Source: CAXQUZ01 sp942491145 (lineage in GTDB: Bacteria; Myxococcota_A; UBA796; UBA2385). From it: a DNA stretch of 64,000 nucleotides. The notes under the pieces were generated by a model. That model was given only the letters and a program-made list of their open reading frames with translations. It was not told the DNA's origin and searched no databases. Shown in pieces: positions 23,757 through 30,868 of this stretch. The position numbers and the translations under genes were made by a program. Where the stretch lies: assembly GCA_942491145.1 (NCBI GenBank), contig CALOBC010000017.1, positions 806,001-870,000 of the forward strand, given 5' to 3'. Numbering within the stretch: position 1 is the stretch's first letter; each line of letters begins with the position of its first letter.

Positions 23757-26678
23757 ATGGGAACCGCGTTGGTCATCGTCGAGTCGCCTGCCAAGGCGCG
23801 GACCATCGAGAAATATCTCGGTGAGGGCTTCCGAGTGGAGGCCTCTGTCGGCCATGTGCGGGACCTGCCGGGCAATGCGTCCGAGATCCCGCCCGGAATG
23901 AAGGGCCAGAGCTGGGCACGGCTGGGGGTCAACGTCGACTCCGCTTTTGAGCCCATCTATGTGGTGCCGCCGGCGAAGAAAGCCCAGGTGCGCTTGCTCA
24001 AGGACGCGCTGAAAGACGCCGATGCCTTGTACCTCGCGACAGATGAAGACCGCGAGGGTGAGAGCATCGCTTGGCATCTCTTGGAGGTGCTGAAGCCCAA
24101 GGTGCCGGTCCGCCGGTTGGTCTTCAACGAGATCACCAAGACGGCGATCCAGAAGGCGCTGGCGAACCCCCGCGAAGTGGATCTGCACTTGGTGCGGGCC
24201 CAGGAAACACGGCGGGTGCTGGATCGGCTGTATGGCTACGAAGTGTCGCCGCTGCTGTGGAAGAAAATCCGTCGGGGACTCTCCGCCGGCCGGGTCCAGT
24301 CCGTGGCGGTGCGTCTTGTGGTGGAGCGCGAGCGGCGACGGATGGTCTTCAAGCCGGGCGCTTGGTGGGATGTCAAGACCACGTTCTCCCATCCCCAGGG
24401 TGTGTTTGAAGCCGAGATGATGTCCCTGAATGGCCAGCGGCTGGCATCGGGTCGGGACTATGGCGAGGACGGCAAGCTGATCGAAGGGCGCGATGTTCTC
24501 GTCATGGACGAGGCGACGGCCCGCGGTGTGGTTGCCTCGATTGAGGGCAAAGACGCCAAGATCGTGAGCATGGACGAGCGTCCGTACTCGGACCGCCCGG
24601 CGGCTCCCTTCACGACGAGCACGCTGCAGCAGGAAGCCAACCGCAAGCTGCGGTGGACGGCGCGTCGGGCGATGGGCGCGGCCCAGTCTTTGTACGAGAA
24701 TGGTTGGATCACGTACATGCGTACTGACTCGACCACGTTGTCGGGCGAGGCCATCGAGGCCGCGCGAACGCTGATTCAGGAGCAGTTCGGCAAGGCCTAC
24801 CTGCCGGACCAGCCCCGGGTCTACAAGAACAAGTCGAAGAATGCCCAGGAAGCGCATGAGGCCGTGCGTCCTGCGGGCCAGCGGTTCCGGTCGCTCGAAG
24901 AAGCCGAAGCCCAGCTCGATGGCGACACGCTGCGGTTGTACGAGCTCATCTGGAAGCGCACCGTGGCGTGCCAGATGGAAGACGCCAAGGGGCGCACGCT
25001 CAAGGTGACGCTGGACGTGGAAGGCGCATCCTTCGCGGCTCGCGGACGGACGCTGGAGTTCCCGGGCTATCGCCGTGCCTATGTCGAGGGTTCGGACGAC
25101 CCTGAGGCCGCGATTGCCGATCAGGAGCGCCTTCTGCCCAAGATGCAGGTGGGCGAGGATGCAACGGTGGTGGATCCGGAGCCCAAGGGCCACGAGACCA
25201 AGCCGCCGGCCCGCCTGACGGAAGCCACGCTGGTGAAGGAGCTTGAAGCGCGGGGAATCGGCCGTCCGTCGACCTATGCGTCGATCATCGACACGGTCCA
25301 GCGGCGTCGGTATGTCTTCAAGAAGGGCTCGGCGCTTGTGCCGACGTTCACGGCATTCGCGGTGACTGCACTGCTGGAGCAACACCTGAGCTGGCTGGTG
25401 GACTACGGCTTCACGGCCACGATGGAAGACCAGCTCGATGGGATTGCGCTGGGTCAGGAAGAGTACTTGAGCTTCCTCGTTCGCTTCTACCGGGGCGACA
25501 CCGGCTTGAAGGATCGCCTCGCCGATGCGGGCGACAAGATTGATCCGCGCACGGTGTGCACCATCCCGCTGGCGATGGAAGAGAAAGACGGCACGAAGAT
25601 CGAGCTGCGGGTGGGCCGATACGGTCCTTTCCTGAGCGCGGGCGACGTGCGGGCAGACCTGCCCAAGGACCTGGCCCCGGACGAGCTGACGCTGGAGATG
25701 GCCCAGGAGCTGCTTGAGAAGCGTGCGGAAGGCCCCCGGGTGCTGGGCGTCAAAGAGGGCACGGACGAAGCGGTCTCGATCCAGATTGGACCGTACGGGC
25801 CGTATGTGCAGCTCGGTGAAGTGGTCGAGATCATCGGGCCGCGGGGCGGGAAGAAGAAGTCGAAGCCCCCCCGGTCGAGCTTGCTGCGGGGCATGGTTGC
25901 CGAAGAAGTGGACCTGGACATCGCGCTCAAGCTGCTGTCCTTGCCGCGAGATCTGGGCAAGAACCCGGAGGGCGACGAGCCCGTGCTGGCCGCTAACGGG
26001 CGCTTTGGGCCGTATGTGAAGTCCGGCACCCAGAGCCGCTCGATCCCCCGTGAGATGTCGGTTCTCGACATCACGCTGGAGCAAGCGCTGGAGCTGCTGG
26101 CGGCGCCGGCCCGTCGCCAGGGTCGGGAGCCGATCAAGGTGTTGGGCCCCGACCCGGCCACGGAGCGTCAGCTTCGGGTGATGGATGGTCGCTTTGGTCC
26201 CTACGTCACCGACGGGGAGACGAACGCGACCCTGCCTCGGGAGATGGACCCCGAAGCGCTGAGCATCGACGAGGCTGTGGCCCTGATCCGCAAGAAAGAA
26301 GCGGCGCCGCCCCGTCCGAAGCGGGGTGCTGCGGCAAAGAAGCCGGCCGCCAAGAAGACTGCGACGAAGAAGCCGGCAGCGAAGAAGACTGCGGCGAAGA
26401 AGCCGGCTGCGAAGAAGACTGCGGCCAAGAAGCCGGCTGCGAAGAAGCCCGCGGCCAAGAAGGCGACTGCGGCGAAGATGCCGGCTGCCAAGAAGCCTGC
26501 GGCCAAGAAGGCGACCACGGCGGCGAAGAAGCCTGCCGCCAAGAAGCCTGCCGCCAAGAAGCCTGCCGCCAAGAAGCCTGCCGCCAAGAAGGCGACCGCA
26601 GCGAAGAAGCCCGCGGCCAAGAAGGCTGCCGCGAGCAAGACCCCGCCGGCCGAGGGCGAGGCAAAGTCGTCAGCCTAA
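23757..26678 (+). CDS. topA: DNA topoisomerase I with Lys/Ala-rich tail
   Basis: 973 residues, ATG preceded by GAGGA. Relaxes negative supercoils by transient single-strand cleavage. Toprim domain at the N-terminus (V-I-V-E-S-P-A-K-A ... A-T-D-E-D-R-E-G-E), active-site Tyr in W-I-T-Y-M-R-T-D-S-T (about residue 320). No C4 zinc fingers; instead there are four C-terminal repeats of the G-R-F/Y-G-P-F/Y type (about 620-820). The last ~120 residues are tandem P-A-A-K-K units, a histone H1-like DNA-binding tail. A small convergent gene follows after a hairpin. Confidence 0.97.
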   Translation: MGTALVIVESPAKARTIEKYLGEGFRVEASVGHVRDLPGNASEIPPGMKGQSWARLGVNVDSAFEPIYVVPPAKKAQVRLLKDALKDADALYLATDEDREGESIAWHLLEVLKPKVPVRRLVFNEITKTAIQKALANPREVDLHLVRAQETRRVLDRLYGYEVSPLLWKKIRRGLSAGRVQSVAVRLVVERERRRMVFKPGAWWDVKTTFSHPQGVFEAEMMSLNGQRLASGRDYGEDGKLIEGRDVLVMDEATARGVVASIEGKDAKIVSMDERPYSDRPAAPFTTSTLQQEANRKLRWTARRAMGAAQSLYENGWITYMRTDSTTLSGEAIEAARTLIQEQFGKAYLPDQPRVYKNKSKNAQEAHEAVRPAGQRFRSLEEAEAQLDGDTLRLYELIWKRTVACQMEDAKGRTLKVTLDVEGASFAARGRTLEFPGYRRAYVEGSDDPEAAIADQERLLPKMQVGEDATVVDPEPKGHETKPPARLTEATLVKELEARGIGRPSTYASIIDTVQRRRYVFKKGSALVPTFTAFAVTALLEQHLSWLVDYGFTATMEDQLDGIALGQEEYLSFLVRFYRGDTGLKDRLADAGDKIDPRTVCTIPLAMEEKDGTKIELRVGRYGPFLSAGDVRADLPKDLAPDELTLEMAQELLEKRAEGPRVLGVKEGTDEAVSIQIGPYGPYVQLGEVVEIIGPRGGKKKSKPPRSSLLRGMVAEEVDLDIALKLLSLPRDLGKNPEGDEPVLAANGRFGPYVKSGTQSRSIPREMSVLDITLEQALELLAAPARRQGREPIKVLGPDPATERQLRVMDGRFGPYVTDGETNATLPREMDPEALSIDEAVALIRKKEAAPPRPKRGAAAKKPAAKKTATKKPAAKKTAAKKPAAKKTAAKKPAAKKPAAKKATAAKMPAAKKPAAKKATTAAKKPAAKKPAAKKPAAKKPAAKKATAAKKPAAKKAAASKTPPAEGEAKSSA
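26326..26640 (+). repeat. tandem degenerate repeat coding for P-A-A-K-K units in TopA
   Basis: Imperfect 12-15-bp repeats of the form AAGAAGCCGGCTGCG / AAGAAGCCTGCCGCC. Synonymous changes between copies are limited to GCC/GCG/GCT and CCG/CCT, so the array is young or homogenised. Expected to vary in copy number between strains. Confidence 0.85.
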
Positions 26679-26700
26679 GGCGTCGAAAATGGCCATAGAT

Positions 26701-26735
26701 GGGTCATTCTGGGGTGAAGCGCACCAGGATGACCC
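26701..26735. terminator. hairpin between convergent topA and small gene
   Basis: GGGTCATTCTGG (26701-26712) pairs with CCAGGATGACCC (26724-26735) with a single G-T pair, around an 11-nt loop. It exactly fills the gap between the two stop codons. There is no T-tract, but position and strength suggest a shared, bidirectional transcript end. Confidence 0.55.
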
Positions 26736-27005
26736 TCAGTGCAGCAGCAGCGGCCACTCAATGTTGAGTGTCCGCTGCGCTTCTTCAGGCATCCGGTCCT
26801 GACTGTCCATCAGCACGATCGCCACCGCCCGACGCACGCCCTGCAGATCCACGATGCCCCCAGGCTCTTGGCCCTCGAGGAGCAAGTCGTTGAGCCGGTC
26901 GAGCGCCGCTTCGTCGAAGTGGCCCATCTCGACAATCATGTCGAGGAAGACGCTGGCGTCGCGGCTGAGGGTGAGGTGGTGGGTGGGGGCGTCGGTCTGA
27001 GACAT
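26736..27005 (-). CDS. small acidic protein of unknown function
   Basis: 89 residues, no membrane segment or signal. Acidic N-terminal half (F-L-D-M-I-V-E-M-G-H-F-D-E), then G-V-R-R-A-V-A-I-V-L. The composition is that of a compact helical cytosolic protein; no family recognised. It lies 44 bp downstream of dprA and is probably the last gene of that minus-strand transcript. Confidence 0.6.
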   Translation of the reverse strand: MSQTDAPTHHLTLSRDASVFLDMIVEMGHFDEAALDRLNDLLLEGQEPGGIVDLQGVRRAVAIVLMDSQDRMPEEAQRTLNIEWPLLLH

Positions 27006-27049
27006 GGCGTCCTTGTGGAGCGCTGGCGCTTCTGAGTTGCCCGGCGGGT

Positions 27050-28066
27050 CTATCCGACGAAGGCGGTGGTGTACCGGTCGGTGCCGTCCCTTCGCACGAG
27101 CCCTTCGTGCTGCAGACCGCCGAGGACCCGCAGCAGCTGGGGCAGTGGGAGCTGGGTGCGGGTGAGCAGCGTGTCCAGACTGGGGGCGTCATGCAAGTGG
27201 CGAAGGAGCGGATGGGTCGGCTTCACAGCCGCCGGCGCCGACCCCAGGCCGATGGCCTCCAAGACTTCGGTGGGGTTGCGATAGACGCGGGCGCCATCGG
27301 ACAACAGGTTCAGGCATCCGACCCGGCTGGCCATGTCTGGGTCCCCGGGCACCGCCCAGACGTCCCGCCCGGCTTCGGCCGCAAGCCGTGCAGTGATGAG
27401 TGCGCCCGATCGGCGTCCGGCCTCGACCACCACGGTGCACGAGGACAAGCCTGCGACCACCCGATTGCGCATTGGAAAGGTGTAGGTGGCAGCGGGGTGG
27501 GTGCCTGGGAACTCCGACAGCAGCAGCCCCCCCAGCGCCAAGATCCGGTCGCACAAGCGTCGCAAGCGAGCGGTCCGTGGCGCGCCCAGGCCTTGTCCGA
27601 GCACAGCGATGGTCGCACCCTCCGCCGCTGTGTGGGCCTCAGCGTCGATTCCCCACGCTCCGCCGCTGACGACCACAACGCCGGCCCGGACGAGGGCCGT
27701 CGACAGCTGGCGGGCATGACGGGCGCCTTCTGGCGTGCACCGACGGGTGCCCACCACCGCCACCATGGGGGACTGAAGTGCCTCGAGTGCGCCTTCGTAG
27801 AAGAGCACGGGCGGAGCAAATGGGATGCCCGCGAGCGCGGCTGGATACCGCGAGTCGACGATGGAGATGCCCCTCTGAGCGGGGTCTCCCTCGGCTTCAG
27901 CGGTGGCACACAGTCGGGCAGCATGGTCCAGCCGAACACCACGGCTCACCAGATCGCCCGGACGTGCGGACAGGGTGCTGGGGTCGAGCTGGTCGCGAAC
28001 AAATGCCGAGAGGTCCAGCCGACCGCTCAGCGCGGCGGCCCGGATCCAGAAGGGCGAGAGTTCCAT
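27050..28066 (-). CDS. dprA: DNA-processing protein DprA
   Basis: 338 residues. Binds incoming single-stranded DNA in natural transformation and loads RecA. The Rossmann-like core carries V-A-V-V-G-T-R-R, S-G-G-A-W-G-I-D-A-E-A-H, E-F-P-G-T-H-P and the F-P-M-R-N-R segment that contacts DNA. A C-terminal winged-helix domain (about 275-335) is present. dprA alone does not prove competence, because many non-competent bacteria keep it; no com genes are seen here. Confidence 0.95.
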   Translation of the reverse strand: MELSPFWIRAAALSGRLDLSAFVRDQLDPSTLSARPGDLVSRGVRLDHAARLCATAEAEGDPAQRGISIVDSRYPAALAGIPFAPPVLFYEGALEALQSPMVAVVGTRRCTPEGARHARQLSTALVRAGVVVVSGGAWGIDAEAHTAAEGATIAVLGQGLGAPRTARLRRLCDRILALGGLLLSEFPGTHPAATYTFPMRNRVVAGLSSCTVVVEAGRRSGALITARLAAEAGRDVWAVPGDPDMASRVGCLNLLSDGARVYRNPTEVLEAIGLGSAPAAVKPTHPLLRHLHDAPSLDTLLTRTQLPLPQLLRVLGGLQHEGLVRRDGTDRYTTAFVG

Positions 28067-28136
28067 GTCAGGCCGCGAGCGGCGTCGTTGGCATGGGTCA
28101 GGTAGGGCCCAGCCCGCACCTTGTCAAGCCGGGTGG

Positions 28137-29243
28137 CTACTCGACGGTCTGGCGGAGGCGCTGGCCAATCTTGAGCGAGCGGTTCGCATCGGTCACCACG
28201 GCGGTCGACGAGTACTCGTCCACCCGCACGATGACGACCCGGCCGACCACGGAAAACGGCAGGTCCTCGTCTTCCTTCTTGATGTCCACGTGGGGGTCAC
28301 GCTGTTCGACGACGTAGAAGCTGTTGCCGACCCGCACACCATCTGCACGGCCCCGGTCGATGAACACGGTCTCGCCGTTGGCCATCAGCGAGAACTCGGT
28401 CTCCACGCGGTCCAGGATGGTGCCATCCAAGTCGCCTCGGGGAGGCTGAACTTCGATCTCGACCATCACGGGCACCGACGGACCGACAAAGTCGCCGCGA
28501 TGCACTTCGGACCAGCTCTGGCGCACCACAGCGGTCAGGTAGTCCTCGTGCCGATGCACCACCTTCGCTTCGGCGACCACCCGGTACAAGCTGCCGAAGC
28601 GTTGGCCGCGGCTGGTCGGATGCTTGACCTTCTTGCGGACCTGACGGAACACGCTGACGACGTCCCCACAGCCGAAGGCGTCGGGGTCATCGACCTTGAG
28701 GTAGAGCAGGTCGCGCTCGGAGAGGATGGTCTGTTCGCCCCGGGCCTTCTCGACCGTGCCATAGATCTCGACTTCGCCCTTGTCGGCGATGAAGCCCGAG
28801 GCCACATAGCTGCGCAGGGGACGGGACTTGTTGAACCGAATGTCCGGCCCACACTCCGCCGAGACGGTCTCGATGGTCGGGATCTCCGGACCACGGTCCC
28901 GCTGCATGTTCTCCATCTGCACGGAGGGCGGATCGATGTCCGTTCCCATGCGGAAGACGATGCGGTTCCCTGGGTAGATCCAGTGCGGGTTGGTCACATA
29001 GTCATTGATGGACCAGAGCCGGGGCCAGTAGTAGGGGTTCCCCAGGAATCTCTGAGAGATGTCCCAGAGGGTGTCCCCCGGTTGGACGATGTAGTAGTCC
29101 GGTGCCCCGAACTCCGCGCCTATGGAGAACACGTCCCCAAAGCCCGGAAACCCACCATCTTGGGCATGAGCAGGACCGGCGGCTAGGCCGACCCCAACGA
29201 GGGCCCCGATCAGGGATGTCTTCAGGCAGTCCAGCGCACGCAT
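28137..29243 (-). CDS. exported LysM-domain protein
   Basis: 368 residues. Signal peptide with hydrophobic core (G-A-L-V-G-V-G-L-A-A-G) ending A-H-A-Q. LysM domain near residues 49-97 (Y-I-V-Q-P-G-D-T-L-W-D-I-S ... W-I-Y-P-G-N), expected to bind peptidoglycan. The remaining ~270 residues are beta-rich, with a repeated G-D-x-V-x-V pattern, and are not assigned. It follows a cupin gene by 48 bp on the same strand, in an envelope-themed run with a SPOR protein. Confidence 0.88.
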   Translation of the reverse strand: MRALDCLKTSLIGALVGVGLAAGPAHAQDGGFPGFGDVFSIGAEFGAPDYYIVQPGDTLWDISQRFLGNPYYWPRLWSINDYVTNPHWIYPGNRIVFRMGTDIDPPSVQMENMQRDRGPEIPTIETVSAECGPDIRFNKSRPLRSYVASGFIADKGEVEIYGTVEKARGEQTILSERDLLYLKVDDPDAFGCGDVVSVFRQVRKKVKHPTSRGQRFGSLYRVVAEAKVVHRHEDYLTAVVRQSWSEVHRGDFVGPSVPVMVEIEVQPPRGDLDGTILDRVETEFSLMANGETVFIDRGRADGVRVGNSFYVVEQRDPHVDIKKEDEDLPFSVVGRVVIVRVDEYSSTAVVTDANRSLKIGQRLRQTVE

Positions 29244-29291
29244 TCCGGCTCCGCTCAGCTGTCGCGACCATGCCAGTCGGCTGGCTGCATG

Positions 29292-29678
29292 TCAAGTCTC
29301 GGAAGGCCCGGAACTGTCGATCTCAAGGCGACCGTAGTCATCCTCGTGTCGCACGACATCATGCAGTTCCGGCGTGGAAACTTCCACGATCTCTGCATCT
29401 TCCAGCGCTTCAATGCGATGGACAGTCCCGGGGGGCAGGTGCACCACGTCGCCGGGGCCCAGCACCCGCTCGGACAATGTGGTGGTGGACGTGCCGACGA
29501 CCAGTCGGACCGAGCCCGTCATGATCCGCAGTGTCTCCTGCTTCTGACGGTGGTGCTGCAGCGAGAGTCGGTGGCCTTCGCGAATGACCAACATCTTGCC
29601 CACATAGACGTCGGTCTGGGCCCAGATCTCTTCATGGCCCCACGGCTTGGAGATGCGGTGGGGCAAGGGCCCGCTCAT
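29292..29678 (-). CDS. cupin, mannose-6-phosphate isomerase type II-like
   Basis: 128 residues, a single cupin barrel. Opens with K-P-W-G-H-E-E-I-W and contains L-S-L-Q-H-H-R-Q-K-Q-E (metal-binding His, His and Glu) and the second cupin motif L-P-P-G-T-V-H-R-I. This is the layout of the C-terminal isomerase domain of GDP-mannose pyrophosphorylase/mannose-6-phosphate isomerase fusions, occurring here alone. It may interconvert fructose- and mannose-6-phosphate; other sugar-phosphate roles are possible. Its ATG overlaps the stop of the SPOR gene (ATGA), implying translational coupling. Confidence 0.82.
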   Translation of the reverse strand: MSGPLPHRISKPWGHEEIWAQTDVYVGKMLVIREGHRLSLQHHRQKQETLRIMTGSVRLVVGTSTTTLSERVLGPGDVVHLPPGTVHRIEALEDAEIVEVSTPELHDVVRHEDDYGRLEIDSSGPSET

Positions 29679-30346
29679 GGGGCCAGAGCGACTCGAAGGT
29701 CGGCCGCCACCTGCTGTTCGGCAAGTTGGGCCAAGGCCGCCTCCGCTTGGGACTGGTCTTCAAAGCCACCGATCCGCACGCGGAACCAGCTGCGTCCGTC
29801 CACCAGTGCCGCAACCGAGTAGGCGCCGGGGTGTTCGTCCTTCAGTGCCGCAACGTGGGCTTCAGCCTCGTCGAGTGTGGCGTAGGTCGCCAGCTGGACC
29901 GACCACCCCCGCCCGATGGCCATCGGCAACGATGCGGGCCGGACTGGGCTAGTCTCGGCGATCGGCGGTGCGCCGCTCTCCGTGAGGCTGGAGTCTGTCG
30001 AGTGCAGCAGGGAAGCCTGGGGCGCTTGGGTCAGCGCCGTCGGAAAGTTCAGTGGGACATCTGGCTCAGCGATCTGGGGAGGCAGTGCGCTCCGGGCCAG
30101 CTCAACTTCACGCAGGAGGGTGTCCAGCTCATCAATCTGGCCGATGTTGGGGACAAAGACCCCGACCGGAACCTGAGCGACTTCGGCTTCGGCCGTGCCG
30201 CTGCGGCCGGTCTGGAGGCCGACCAGAAATGCCAGCACACCAAAGAAGAACGTGCCCAAGCCCAGCGCAGCAATGTGGCTGCGGCCGAGCTCGATGCGGT
30301 CGTCGGTGGCCAGGGTCCGACGTTCGGTGGCAAATCGATCTGACAT
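29675..30346 (-). CDS. SPOR-domain inner-membrane protein
   Basis: 223 residues from ATG 30346 (the frame is open further up). A basic cytoplasmic N-terminus, one membrane helix near residues 25-45 (G-L-G-T-F-F-F-G-V-L-A-F-L-V-G), a Pro/Glu periplasmic linker, and a C-terminal SPOR domain (about 150-220: W-S-V-Q-L-A-T-Y ... W-F-R-V-R-I-G-G-F). SPOR domains bind denuded glycan strands at the division septum, so a role in cell division or wall remodelling is likely. Coupled to the cupin gene by an ATGA overlap. Confidence 0.88.
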   Translation of the reverse strand: MSDRFATERRTLATDDRIELGRSHIAALGLGTFFFGVLAFLVGLQTGRSGTAEAEVAQVPVGVFVPNIGQIDELDTLLREVELARSALPPQIAEPDVPLNFPTALTQAPQASLLHSTDSSLTESGAPPIAETSPVRPASLPMAIGRGWSVQLATYATLDEAEAHVAALKDEHPGAYSVAALVDGRSWFRVRIGGFEDQSQAEAALAQLAEQQVAADLRVALAP

Positions 30347-30463
30347 GTCAAGAGCATAGCTTGAGTAAGCTCGACGGGCATGCCAGTCCGAGAAAATTGG
30401 GGACAGGAGAAGTCGATGGAGGCTGCGGGCGGTCTGGGACACGTCCCTGGCCGTTTCCCCTAC

Positions 30464-30850
30464 CTATTGAAAGTCACCATCATCAGGCGATTCCCAATCT
30501 TCTTGGCCCCAGTCCTCGTCTTCGTAGTCGTTCTCGAACGGACGCATCACCGCGATGGAGCGACCGGTCACCAGCACCCGGTCCCAGGACTCGACCTGGT
30601 GCCCGAGCGCATCGAGCGTGGAGCGGAGCAGCCGTGGGTCGTTGGACACCATCCCCACCGCCACAATGGCCATGGTGTGAGACTCAAGGTGGCCGACTTC
30701 AGCCACGGTAAACTCAGCCCTGGCGCGGATGCGGTCTCGGACTTGTGCGACAGCGCGGCGGCGGTCTTTCAAGCTGCGTGCACCCGGAATGCCGAGTGCA
30801 AGACGAAGCACGCCCACCCACAGAGACTCGTCTGGGGCGGGCAAGTGCAT
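30464..30850 (-). CDS. DUF503 family protein
   Basis: 128 residues from ATG 30850; a TTG at 30865 would add five residues, and neither start has a clear ribosome site. Recognisable DUF503 pattern: V-G-V-L-R-L-A-L, S-L-K-D-R-R-R-A-V, then F-x-V-A-E-V-G and a ferredoxin-like alpha/beta layout, with an acidic C-terminus. DUF503 proteins commonly sit between infB and rbfA; here the gene follows infB but rbfA is missing. Molecular function not established. Confidence 0.85.
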   Translation of the reverse strand: MHLPAPDESLWVGVLRLALGIPGARSLKDRRRAVAQVRDRIRARAEFTVAEVGHLESHTMAIVAVGMVSNDPRLLRSTLDALGHQVESWDRVLVTGRSIAVMRPFENDYEDEDWGQEDWESPDDGDFQ

Positions 30851-30868
30851 AGTGGAGGAGCCCAAGCG

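Noticed and set aside
23655..26084. 809-codon open frame antisense to topA
   Set aside because: Third-position GC artefact; no domain pattern, no ribosome site, fully within a certain gene.
26201..26638. Hydrophobic antisense ORF across the TopA repeat array, looking like a membrane protein
   Set aside because: The Ala/Phe/Gly periodicity is the complement of P-A-A-K-K codons; no ribosome site.
26326..26640. Regularly repeated DNA that might suggest a CRISPR array
   Set aside because: Repeats are contiguous 12-15-bp coding units in frame with topA, without spacers and without cas genes.
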